A program made the position numbers and the translations under genes. Shown here piece by piece: positions 33,533 through 43,893 of a stretch of 64,000 nucleotides of DNA. Source of the stretch: Gari tellinella (taxonomy: Eukaryota; Mollusca; Bivalvia; Cardiida; Psammobiidae). Every line of letters starts with the position of its first letter. Position 1 is the stretch's first letter. The stretch lies in NCBI GenBank assembly GCA_922989275.2, contig OV277862.1, positions 17,775,543 to 17,839,542 of the forward strand, read 5' to 3'. The notes under the pieces were generated by a model that had not been told where the DNA came from, ran no database searches, and was given only the letters and a program-made list of their open reading frames with translations.

Positions 33533-33748
33533 TTAACCCTAATGCTGTGGATCGCGAGTTGACTGTTATTTTTTCAAACAGTTTGGATCCAGATCTGATG
33601 CTGCATAATGTCGCATCTGAACTGTATCCAAACTGGTTAATAGTTATCACTGAGACTTTTTTTATTGAAATATGTACAAATCTTATTTAAATATTGTTTG
33701 CAGACGACAATTAAAAAGTAGAAGATATTACCGCAGAGTGAGGGTTAA
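33533..33748 (+). mobile_element. Fam-B MITE with H2 core
   Basis: TTAACCCTAATGCTGTGG at the left, H2 hairpin at 33573-33636, GCAGACGACAATTAAAAAG, and GAGTGAGGGTTAA at the right. It lies in the part of the left side that has no counterpart on the right side of the inverted repeat. Confidence 0.8.
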
Positions 33749-33966
33749 GCACACAATGTGATATTGTCTGTAGATTAAAAATTGATGAAATTGATTTGAT
33801 TTTATTATTCTGTAATTTTGGGTCTTATAATACAGAACAAAGTGGAAATAAAACATTGGATAGGTGCCTCGTTGTGACAAAATAATGTGTATTGTTTTAG
33901 TGCAGATGTGAACATTTAGTGCTTATAAGAAACAGTTGTGACAATGGAAATCTCTTTCCCTCGTGG

Positions 33967-34353
33967 ATTAAACCCATTACTCAATAAATACAACCTTTTA
34001 AGCCTTTACTTTATTCCCACACTGAAGAAAAAAGCAGTACCGTACAAAATGAATTATATTCTTTATCATTGCTGAAAGCAGGCTGAAAGTAAATCACACT
34101 ATGCACTACTTTAAATAGAGTGTTTAGCCTCGCAGATGGTAGCTTAAAGCAGACTGAAAGTAGAGCTCATTCTGTTCTACTTTCAATCTGCTATAAGTGG
34201 TCACTTGTATTCAAACAAAGAATTAAGTACTACATATGTATACGAAATAGATTATTGGTCCTATGATAGCTTAAAGCAGGATGAATGTAAAACACAGCTT
34301 ACTTTACTATCAACCTGCTTTAAGTTGTCACCTATGTTCAAAACAAGGGTTAA
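33967..34353 (-). mobile_element. Fam-A-type element with three H1 stems
   Basis: Left end TAAACCCATTACTCAATAAA, right end ATGTTCAAAACAAGGGTTAA. Between them are H1-type stems at about 34074-34115, 34142-34207 and 34268-34330, more than the usual single core, suggesting internal duplication or nesting. Confidence 0.65.
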
Positions 34354-34706
34354 TCTTCTAGAATTTTTTTTATACATATATCTCATACGACAGTTTTTAG
34401 TTGACAAAATACAGATGTTAAAAAGTGTAGAAAAAAGTTTCATTACTTGACAATGTGACAATTAAAGGAATTGATCTAGATGCAAACTTTTGGTTTTTTT
34501 TGTGAAGGCCTATTTTTATCGTTATATGTAAACAACAACATCACAGTGTTGAAATGGATCAGCTAGATCCCTTATCTACCTGTATTAATACCTAGTACCC
34601 ATGATGCCCTAGGTGCCTCTGGGTAATATGATATGATGTATCGATTGTGTATCTACCACAAGAATATACCGTCCAAAAGACATCATGCTGAGCCAAATAT
34701 AGGCCT

Positions 34707-34975
34707 TTAACCCTTACCGTCCTAAGGGCGACATGGGCAATATTTGCAAACAGATTGGCTCCAGATAAGACGCCGCGTTGTCGTGGCTTATAGCGACTTG
34801 GCTAACAATTGCACAGGCTTGAAAGTTGTATCTAGACCAGCGGACCAGAGACCACGTAACGCTGCGTCTGATTTGGAATATGTTATCAAGTTTAATTAAG
34901 ATCCGAAATTAAATGTTGCTGCTTCCGAAGACGAAATATTTTAAGCATACGACACTTCAGAATGATAAGGATTAA
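34707..34975 (+). mobile_element. Fam-B MITE, rearranged H2 core
   Basis: Begins TTAACCCTTACCGTCC, ends GATAAGGATTAA. The H2 arms at 34743-34875 are interrupted by TGGCTTATAGCGACTTGGCTA. The same rearranged version recurs at 35998-36251 and, inverted, at about 40884-41135, so it was copied with the surrounding DNA. Confidence 0.75.
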
Positions 34976-34989
34976 AACAGAACAGAAAT

Positions 34990-36360
34990 CCAAACTGTTT
35001 GCTATTATATTACTTTATAGTCATATAACTCGAACATATTCAACAATAGAGACAATATATATGTGTTTTTGCAAACAATAAACCATTAAAGTATACAAAG
35101 CGAAAATGTCTAGAGTCGACCGATCAGGATCTGCACTGTTAGTTATTGACAGCAACCCATAACAGTCATCAATATACACGCATTAATTGGAAACTGGTGT
35201 TAATGAGGCGATTTGGACAAGTTTAAATTGAGAAATAAAAACAAGAGACGACAATTGTTTGAAGCAATTTACAGCCTTTCAAATTACTCGATGTGTGATT
35301 CGGAGCAACACTGACTGCACATGATAATGAAGATGCGTTGGGCGCTGTGTTTAGCTTCTCTAATGCTGTAAATATTTTCTTGAACTAGTGCTCACGTGCA
35401 TGCAATGGTTAATATTCGCAAACCGTCTAGATTCAGCTTAGACACCTATGTCACAAAAAACAAACACCCTTATTTTGTGAGAACTACCGGTATATATATG
35501 TGTGTGTTCAAGTACCCTTTTGAAATGATTGTTGCAAGTATCAACTAATTATGCTTGGCCGACTTCGTCCTCTGTCTTCTTACTCACAAAAATCGCCTAT
35601 GTGAACAAATGTGCACTGGAAACCACAATCTCGGATTCTCCCCACTTAGCTGCCTTATTACATCCTTTACCATATTTTCGTATGGCTTTGAGCGAGGTAG
35701 ACTCGTCTATGTCATAATATTATTTTAGTGCATTTATCTGAATAGAACAGTGTAGAATCAGATCAGAATCTCATTCAAGAGCCCTCTATTCTAGGTCTGC
35801 ACTATCTGCGCGCCGTTACATAAGCAGTGCTATCAAAAATGGCTTTCGCTCTGCGGGATACCAATCGCAGTGTATATTGTCCCCGCATACCATATATGCA
35901 CCCAGCACTATAAAGCACAAGGTTTTTACAGGCGAGGTACATAAGAAATAAGATTTTATATGAATAGCTTGTATCCAGATCAGCCGCAGTGTAACGTAAC
36001 GCTTACCGTCCTAAGGGCGACATGGGCAATATTTGCAAACAGCTTGGCTCCAGATCAGACGCCGCGTTGTCGTGGCTTATAGCGACTTGGCTAATAGTTG
36101 CACAGGCTTGTTTCTAGACCAGCGGACCAGAGACCACGCTGCGTCTGATTTGGAATATGTTATCAAGTTTAATTAAGATCCGAAATTAAGTATTGCTGCT
36201 TCCGAAGACGAAATATTTTAAGCATACAACATTTCATGATAAGGATTGAAACAAAACTGAAATCCAAACTGTTTGCTACTATATTACTTTAGTCATATAA
36301 CTCGAACATATTCAACAATAGAAACAGTATTATATGTGTTTTTGCAAACAGTAATGGAAC
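34990..36360 (+). repeat. Inner, rearranged part of left inverted-repeat side
   Basis: Pieces match the reverse complement of 40620-41670: 35080-35200 (CTAGAGTCGACCGATCAGGA), 35535-35640 (CTAATTATGCTTGGCC, CACAAAAATCGCCTATGTGA), 35740-36360 (CCAGCACTATAAAGCACAAG, GGGCGACATGGGCAATATTT). The order is not fully collinear, and about 34700-35100 and 36000-36360 duplicate one another directly. Confidence 0.75.
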
Positions 36361-36479
36361 AGTCATTAAAGCTGCTTTGGAAATGATCAGGTTCTAAACT
36401 GACTGCAATAACACCTGTCTATTCCGTTCATACACATATATACTTGGTTGTAACTGGTCAGTAAATTTCTTCCCTTTTT

Positions 36480-36560
36480 TCCACATATACCGTTGAAAGT
36501 ATAGCAGAATGCGCCTTGAAGAAGATTAGAACTATGCTTTACCTCCAACCTGCCGATTTA
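36480..36560. repeat. Decayed H1 stem
   Basis: TTGAAAGTATAGCAGAATGC and ATGCTTTACCTCCAACCTG form a weakened H1 stem. Between 36560 and 37020 I see only short chance ORFs. Confidence 0.5.
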
Positions 36561-37023
36561 CCGGGTGTTTGATTTGGACTTTCAGAATGTAAATTTTGCT
36601 GGTATTTATGTGCTTGGAACTGGTGACTGTATGTCATTAATAACCTTTTGGATGGTGTGCAGATACTTTTCAGATGGAAGTCACTTGGTGTTATCTCTGG
36701 ATCCACACTGTCTGTACATGTCGTCGCAATGCTCTCATTTGCAGGCTGTAGACATGTCTAAACATATTTTAATGTTGTGTATATATACATATATAGCTAA
36801 GCGTAAGGTAATTAATATACCTTAAAATAATAATGCTACCACCTCCCTGTGGTTTACAATTGAAAACAGTTTGGATTAGGGTCAAATGTCAAAAAGCATG
36901 GTGTTTGAGCCGGAACACGCTTTTTTATACGCCCACCTGTAAAATGTGCGTTCTTGTTGCATGGGAAATCCTTATCCTTTCTCAAAATATGGGCTTGTGG
37001 TCCGTTTGAAGGTGCCATGCGTA

Positions 37024-37082
37024 GACAGTTTGGATCCAGATGAGACACCGAGTCACTCGGCGTTTGATCAGGTTCCAAATCG
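37024..37082. repeat. H2 hairpin
   Basis: CAGTTTGGATCCAGATGAGA pairs with CGGCGTTTGATCAGGTTCCA across CACCGAGTCACTCGG. Confidence 0.75.
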
Positions 37083-37367
37083 CCGGACACTTTATGAAGC
37101 GAATTGTCGACGTCTGCAATGAACTGTGATTTTCACATTTTATTGCTAATTGCGTTTACGCTCAGATCTCTAAGTGTCTACAAATTAGAATAGATTTTGA
37201 TTTCTTTGTCAGTGGGCGTATAATGTACCGCTTGCAGTGCTCTCGTTTTGGTTAGTTATTAACGTGTTCAGCTCTCTTAGGCTTTATAGGAAATATATAG
37301 CAATATAGGTGACAACCAGACATTTTCAAGATCAAGCAATAATTATTATCCTTAAATACAATGTATG

Positions 37368-37622
37368 CAGGGCTGCCATAATTTGACATGAAAAATCCTA
37401 AGATTTCCAAATTTGCATTTTTCAAGTGCGATTTTACGAATCGTATATTTACCTTATCGTCTGTGTCTAGTTTTTTTTTACACGTGGCTGCTTAAAGCAG
37501 GCTTGAATTAAAGCAGAATGCGCCTTAAGGCGCAATCTGCTTTACTCTAAGCATGCTTTAAGCTTCTATGTACAAGAAAAAAATCCGGAGATGTAGGAAA
37601 AATCCGGAGAAATGGCGTCCTG
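37368..37622 (-). mobile_element. Fam-H element, copy 2
   Basis: CAGGGCTGCCATAATTTGAC on the left, H1 palindrome at 37493-37565, AATCCGGAGAAATGGCGTCC on the right. Confidence 0.8.
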
Positions 37623-37749
37623 TTTATGTTCAAATTTGTTTGCACACATAACTGAAATACTGGCGTGACACAATTTCTACACTGTAAGTTTTATATTGCA
37701 TTAAATGCTTAAGTATATTGTTAGACTACATGATCATGCCTAGGAAAGG

Positions 37750-38003
37750 CAGGGCTGCCATAACTTGACATAAAAAATCCTAAGATTTCAAAATTTGCAT
37801 TTTTCAAGGGCGATTTTACAAATCGTACCTTTTCCCCATCGCCTGTTTCTAGTTTTGTTGACACGTGACTGCTTAAGGCAGTGAAAGCAAAGCAGAATGC
37901 GTCTTAAGGCACATTCTGCTTTCCTTTCAGCCTGCTTTAAGCCATCATATACTAGAAAAAAAATCCGAAGATTTAGGAAAAATCCGGAGAAATGGCAGCC
38001 CTG
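37750..38003 (-). mobile_element. Fam-H element, copy 3, with direct-repeat flanks
   Basis: CAGGGCTGCCATAACTTGAC to AAATGGCAGCCCTG, H1 palindrome at 37873-37944. GAAAGG precedes and follows the element, a probable target duplication of at least 6 bp. Confidence 0.85.
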
Positions 38004-38159
38004 GAAAGGGGAGGGGATTGTCCCAATGGGTCATTGTCCTACTATCTGTTTGTACTGATTTATATACACATGCTATACGCTTATTATTATGAAATTGGAA
38101 AAAAGGCTCTTTTGTTAGTTTCATGCCCTTTTTGTTGAAGGGGGTGGGGTATTGATGGA

Positions 38160-38166
38160 GGTGTGT

Positions 38167-38197
<31 letters not shown>

Positions 38198-38200
38198 GTT
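38160..38200. repeat. (GT)n-(G)n microsatellite
   Basis: A GT run passes into a pure G run. Confidence 0.9.
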
Positions 38201-38255
38201 AAACTCTTTCAGATATCTTTCTCGTTAAATGTTTGGCCCTGAAAAGGACCTTTTT

Positions 38256-38449
38256 TCAGGCTGACGCCACCGACCTCAGGACTTTCCGTAGGACATGCAG
38301 CACTCGAGTGTCCCCTGTAGCATTGAGATGCACACCATCTTTATGGAACATTCTAGAACCCACATCCTTTGCCAGATGGATAAAATCACGTCGTAGCTTC
38401 GCAGCCAGCTTGCTGTCCACTGCCCTCTGAATCTTTTTGTACCTTCCAT
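38256..38449 (-). pseudogene. SGNH-hydrolase-like fragment of a retroelement ORF
   Basis: The minus strand reads GRYKKIQRAVDSKLAAKLRR, DFIHLAKDVGSRMFHKDGVH, LNATGDTRVLHVLRKVL and ends SVASA-stop. DGVHLNxTG matches block V of SGNH/GDSL hydrolases, where the conserved Asp and His are catalytic. In invertebrates this tail is common in retroelement accessory ORFs (LINE ORF1-type esterases, Ngaro-type elements). Only the last 64 or so codons are present; it is wedged between a microsatellite and a truncated Fam-H copy, so it is a dead fragment. Confidence 0.55.
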
Positions 38450-38461
38450 GACTGATACTAC

Positions 38462-38625
38462 TAGAATCGTACCTTTACCCCATATCCTATTTCTAGTTTT
38501 GTTGGCACGTGACTACTAAAAGCAGGCTGGAAGTAAAGCATCTTTACTTTCAGCCTGCTTTAAGCTATCATGTACTTGAAAAAATCAGAAGATTTAGGAA
38601 AAATCCGGAGAAATGGCAGCCCTGC
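38462..38625 (-). mobile_element. Fam-H element, truncated
   Basis: Starts inside the family at ATCGTACCTTTACCCCATAT, has a shortened H1 stem (38518-38565), and keeps the right end AAATGGCAGCCCTG. Confidence 0.75.
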
Positions 38626-38679
38626 TGAAACCTTTAAGATAATTCCATTTTCGAAATAAGTCTGGTCCATTTATGACTA

Positions 38680-38870
38680 CAGTAAAACCTCTCTATTGCG
38701 ACCACTAATATGTGTAGAAGGCCAATTCTTTTAATAATAGACAGTCACAGGTGACAGCTTAAAGCAATGTGAAAGTAAAACAGAAAACGAATGAAGGAGT
38801 TTTACTTCCGCTTTGCTTAAAGCAACCACCTGCATTAAATATTTAGTGGTCGTAAAAGAGAGTTTTACTG
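38680..38870 (+). mobile_element. Fam-D MITE
   Basis: CAGTAAAACCTCTCTATTGC to AAGAGAGTTTTACTG, H1-like stem at 38758-38823 (AAAGCAATGTGAAAGTAAAA). TA precedes the left end. Confidence 0.8.
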
Positions 38871-39111
38871 TCTACAATGTTTGCATTGGACATAGTTTCT
38901 TTTCACAGGTATGCCATTTTTAAATAATTAGTAGATCTACCCTCGTTTCTAGGGTTGAATATGTTGCTTATTATGATTCTAAAATTAAATATTTAGAATG
39001 AAATTTCAATGACCGAGTTCTGTCAACTGATGTTTATGAAACATCTATATACATTGTATAGAATTAATATTCGCATGTTACATGTAGCAGTAAAATACCT
39101 TAATATAGACT

Positions 39112-39184
39112 TTTGCAAAGAGTTTGGATCCTGGTAAGATGCCGCATAATGCGACATCTGAACAGGATCAAAATTATTTGACAC
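39112..39184. repeat. H2 hairpin
   Basis: TTTGGATCCTGGTAAGATGC pairs with GCGACATCTGAACAGGATCA; GCAGACAACACTTGTTGCAG follows, so a decayed Fam-B context is likely. Confidence 0.7.
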
Positions 39185-39394
39185 TTTGATATTGTTTGGA
39201 AGAGAAATTTAGAAACTTCGAAGTTTAGAAAATTAGCAGACAACACTTGTTGCAGACGGGAAATATACCCAGCATGCAAAGAGTCAGTTATAGGTCTAAG
39301 GACACCGAAATCCTTATGTTTCTACATGTACCAAAGTCAATCTCAAACAGCTTTTGACCAACTTTTCTCAATTTCATACAGTCAAACTTGTTAT

Positions 39395-39626
39395 AACTAT
39401 TTACTCCATAGATACTCAATTTTACACATTTAATATATTCCTACACTGAAGAAAATAGTTCCAATATCTACAGTCATGGATAATTATGTATCATAAGAAG
39501 CATTTTCTATGTTCTATCAGATGCTGAAAGAAAAGCAGAATGTGTCTATAAGGTGCATTCTGCTTTACTTTCAACATTCGTTAAGCCTGTAGAATACTAG
39601 AAACTGGCTATGGAGTAAAGGGTTAA
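39395..39626 (-). mobile_element. Fam-A MITE
   Basis: TTTACTCCATAGATACTCAA at the left, H1 stem at 39520-39582, GGCTATGGAGTAAAGGGTTAA at the right. The following 700 bp (to 40332) show no gene; half an H2 stem lies near 39675. Confidence 0.75.
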
Positions 39627-40332
39627 ATGACCATTTAGAAATTATGCATGGATACTGTTTAAGATATGTGTGATAACAACGCGCAGACCTGATTTGGATA
39701 TTTAAACTGTTTGCAATAGTCATCAATACTGGTGACCAATGTTGAAAGGGTTATTCTGAAGTCATCGACCAAACCAGGAGCTTTTTTTCCCCATTTTATT
39801 ATTATGCTTAAAATGTATGTAGACCTGTATCAAAAGCAGCATGCGGGCGCAGAAGTCAAAAACGCATGTTCAAGCAACACGTGTAGCTTTGAGATTTTAT
39901 TAAGGCGGGATCCCTGTGGCGAACAGTTCCCAAATATGCACTTCATAGACAATCGGTTTGTTCAATAAGAAAATCATGCTGGGAGAGTTTTATTAGGCTA
40001 GTGCGGCTTCTGTGTTCGGTTGCGTAATGTCATATTCCTTTGTGATGTGCGATATGGTAGACCTGTGTTTTACGACAGGCTTTACCTGGCAGTTATAAAC
40101 GGGTTTGATCCAGATTGATAATTTATTATTTTAACACACTATTTACTTGATCATTTTGTTTTCAAGTTAACGTCCAATATCTTAATTGGGTTAATTAGAA
40201 TTATCGATATATTTCAAGTATAGTAGCAATCTTCTTCACATCTTTGTTTAAATCGTTTTTTCTAAAGCACAATTGTGAAATATTGGACTGGGTTCGGATA
40301 AAAAAAAATAATATTATAACCAAACCCATATT

Positions 40333-40541
40333 AGCCCTTATCATGCCGTGATACCGTCTGCTTTTAAATTATCGTCTTCAATTTTTTTTAAAATTTAGAT
40401 GTGTACATTTTGTATGTAAAGAAACCTAAAAACACTTCCAACAGACTGATTCAAGATCAGGCGCCATGTTACGCGGCTTCTGATCTAGATCAAAGCTGTT
40501 TGCAAAAACGACATGAAGTCTCGATCAGCAGGCAAAGTGTT
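40333..40541 (-). mobile_element. Fam-B MITE with H2 core
   Basis: TTAGCCCTTATCATGCCGTG, then H2 hairpin at 40438-40506, ending GATCAGCAGGCAAAGTGTTAA. Confidence 0.75.
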
Positions 40542-40619
40542 AAGCAGTTACTGAAATTGATCGCTTGACTGCTGTATATGGGACATAAGTAAAGCAGAAA
40601 GAAAAGTAGAATACACATG

Positions 40620-41670
40620 TAACTTTGTTCTTCCTTTTCCAATTAATGCGTTTACATTGATGACTTTTATGGGTTGCTGTTAATGACTAACAATAATAAT
40701 AATAATAATAATAATGGCACAGTGCAGACCCTGATCGGTCGACTCTAGACTTTTTCACTTTGTATTCTTTAATGGTTTATTGTTTACACATAACAAATAT
40801 ACTCGTCTCTATTGTTGAATATGTTCGAGTTATATGACTAAAGTAATATAGTAGCAAACAGTTTGGAGTTCAGTTTCGTTTCAAACCTTATCATTCTGAA
40901 ATGTCGTATGCTTAAAATATTTCGGGTCGGAAGCAGCAAAATTTAATTTCGGATCTTAATTAAACTTGATAACATATTCCAAATCAGACGCCGCGTTACG
41001 TGGTCTCTGTTCCGCTGGTCTAGATACAAGCTTGTGCAACTGTAAGCCAAGTCGCTATAAACCACGACAACGCGGCTTCTGATCTGGAGCGAAGCTGTTT
41101 GCAAATATTGCCCATGTCGCCCTTAGGAGTTACACTGCGGCTGAGCTGGATTCAAGCTATTCATATAAAATCTGATCTCTTTTGCGGTACCCTTTCTTTT
41201 GTACCTTGCCTGTAAAAACCATGTGATTTAAGGTGCTGGGTGCATATATAGTGTGCGGGTACAATATACAATTGCAATTGGTATCCCGCAGAGCGAAGGC
41301 CATTTGTGATATCGCACGGCGCGCAGTGCCCTATGTCGCGGTAAAGCACGGTTGTTGTTAATAGGTCACCAATTACTGATTATTACGTACCGTCTTGAGG
41401 CCATACTTTGGTGGCTTTTTATGCTTGTTTTCTGAACTATTTGCTGCTAATAGTGCAGATCTAGAATAGAGAGCTCTTGAATGAGATTCTGATCTGATTC
41501 GTGCCGCTAATACTTGAAAAAGGCGTTAAGGCAGTACAAATAGATAGATAGATAGAAAGAATGTAGTCAGGAGATTGTGGTTTCCAGCGCACATTTGATC
41601 ACATAGGCGATTTTTGTGAGGAAGAAGACGCCGGCCAAGCATAATTAGTTGATACCTGTACTATACTGGA
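40620..41670 (-). repeat. Inner, rearranged part of right inverted-repeat side
   Basis: Reverse complement of scattered pieces of 34990-36360 (see there). An (AAT)n run lies at 40692-40715 and a short (TAGA)n run at 41540-41556. Confidence 0.75.
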
Positions 41671-41676
41671 CAAGTA

Positions 41677-43654
41677 TCTCCTTCCGAACTTCGGTGATGT
41701 TACTACGACATATGTTTTATTTTCTTTGTACAAGTGTACTTTCAACAAGTACACTGTTTACAGAAATATGTATGCGTGACTAGAGCACACACATACGCTT
41801 TCATCAGTTATGGGCCCTTGAAATGGGTCTACACGTATTACTTGGTGTCAAGTGTACTTTCAACAAGTGCACTGTTTTCAAAGGACACACGGCACCTAAT
41901 GTTTCGGATTATAGAGGATGATGGAAATCGTAGCAAAATGCTATTTTTCAAAGACTGTCCACAGTGTTCCGGATACGAAATTCATTAATGTCTTGGTGTG
42001 TGGTGCTTGACCAAACATTAATAAAGACTTGTAGAAGGTGTTTTTTTTATCGAGATGTGAAAATAAATAGAGATTGTGGCGGAATAACTATGGCCGGTGC
42101 GGATCAGGCTAGAATCAATTCAAATGGACGAAATTTGCATCATCACGCCACTTTTCAAATCCGCTTTTTTTTAAAGTGGCTTATACGCATAAATTTATAG
42201 AGTTACTGTGCTTTTCAGTATACGATTGAATTTAATCCATTTCGTGAAGAGGGTTATATTTTCATGAGAGGTTTCGCCCCTGGAAACTGTACACCTATAT
42301 GTAGTGGTTCCCTACTGTGATAATTGGTATCAATACACACAGCCTTATCAGAGAATGTTCATTGCAAACCAATTAACACAGCTGGGTAGTTGTTAGATGT
42401 AGATAACGATCAGTGAACCTGAAGTTGCAATTAACCCTTATCCTGCGGATCGCGAGTTGACATTGTTCTGAATTTCTCTGTCTGTCTGTCTCTCTCTCTA
42501 TCGCTCTCTCGCTCTTTCTCTTTCGCAAGATAGAGAGTGCGAGAGAGCTGGAGAAAAGAGAGTGAGAATAAAGGCAAAGACAGAGAGACAGAGATATGAC
42601 GAGGATGACAGAAAATAGCAAAAAGAAAGAAGAGCCTTCATTCTCTTTGCTATATTTCTCTTACCTTTGTCATATCTCTCTTTTTCTATGTCTCGGACCC
42701 TCTCTCTATTATATCTCTTCTCTCTCGCTGTCTAGTCTAGACTCTGTAAAAAATCCACGAGACTATGAACGATATATCACAACAGATCCAAATCACATCG
42801 CAAAGTATTTAGGGCCCTTCGATCTGGGTCTACCCGTTTTACTTGGTGTCAAGTGTACTTTCAACAAGTGCAAGTTGTTTACAAAGGACAAATATATACG
42901 TGACGAGTGTTCCAAGAGTTAAAATGCACACACTGTCATGGTAAATGCTATTAAAGACTGTCATAGGGTTCAGGATTCGAAATACAATAATGTTTTGGTG
43001 TGTGGTGCTTGACAAAACATTAATAAAGACTTCTAGAGGTTTTTTTTCGAGATGTGGAAATAAATGAGGTTTGTGGTGGAATAACTAGGGCCGGTGCGGA
43101 TCAGGCAAGAATCGGCTCAAATGGACGAAAATTGCAGCATCACGCCACTTTTCAAAGATTGTCAAATGTTACCGGTGAAGAAAGTCTTTAATTTGTTAGT
43201 GTGTGTTGCTTAACAAAACATTTATAAAGAGTTGTAGCGGGCTTTGTGGTCGAGATGTGAAAATAAATGGGGTTGTGGTGGATTAACATCTCGTTTGAAT
43301 GGGATGTACACAGACATATAAAATGTGCTACGAAGGTAATGTCTGTTTATATTTCCACATTATCACTTCCATTTGAGTGTGATTTAACCCTTTCTAATAG
43401 GGGTAAAAAAATCAAAAAAAAAAATCATTTTTTTTCCTTCAAATTTTTTTTCTTTTTTTTTTTCAATTTTTTTTTCATTTTTTTTTTTTTTTTTTTTTTT
43501 TACTAATCTGAACTTATATCACCTTATAATAACATAATTAATAGATATTTCAAGGTTTGTGGCTGTAAACTACCCCTACAGTTGATTTTTGATGGGGTTT
43601 TGGGTAATTCCGGGGTTTGTGGGGTTTGTGGGGTTTTGGGTAATTCGTTCCACC
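41677..43654 (-). repeat. Large inverted repeat, right arm
   Basis: Near-perfect inverse of 31403-33374. The outer edge is sharp: GGTGGAACG on the complementary strand stops at 43654, and unique sequence leading into BBS4 begins at 43655. The arms are separated by about 8.3 kb. Confidence 0.95.
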
Positions 43655-43836
43655 GGGCAGTTTGTGTGCGCGCGGAGTGTCGCTCGTTATTTTCCGCCTG
43701 ACAGGCCGGAATGTTCCGATTAACAATACAAGGGACAAAACTCTGCATTTCAGCTGTAAATGATTATTTGGACCAATCACCTTACAGAAAATATTCACTG
43801 CGTTTCTACAAATATTTACAGTTTATATTTCCGGAG
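43655..43836 (+). promoter_or_regulatory. Putative BBS4 promoter and 5' UTR
   Basis: The 182 bp between the inverted repeat and the BBS4 start codon are unique in the window. They contain a CpG-bearing stretch (GTGCGCGCGGAGTGTCGCTCG) and a CCAAT box at 43773-43777. No TATA box. I find no clear RFX X-box, which is typical of ciliary genes, so regulation cannot be stated. Confidence 0.4.
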
Positions 43837-43893
43837 ATGGCTACAGGTGCCGAAGAAGCTCCACCTTTGCCAGAAAAGGCTGACCTGGAAGAG
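43837..43893 (+). CDS. BBS4: BBS4 exon 1
   Basis: Codons 1-19 ([19 protein letters not shown]). Start context GGAGATGG is strong; donor GAG|GTGCGA, phase 0. Intron 1 contains a tRNA-Cys-like repeat at 44186 and otherwise nothing recognised. Confidence 0.85.

Noticed and set aside
43711..43836. Upstream in-frame ATG for BBS4
   Set aside because: It would add 42 residues unlike the family's N-terminus. The ATG at 43837 has a better context and gives a start close to that of vertebrate BBS4. Not excluded without 5' cDNA.
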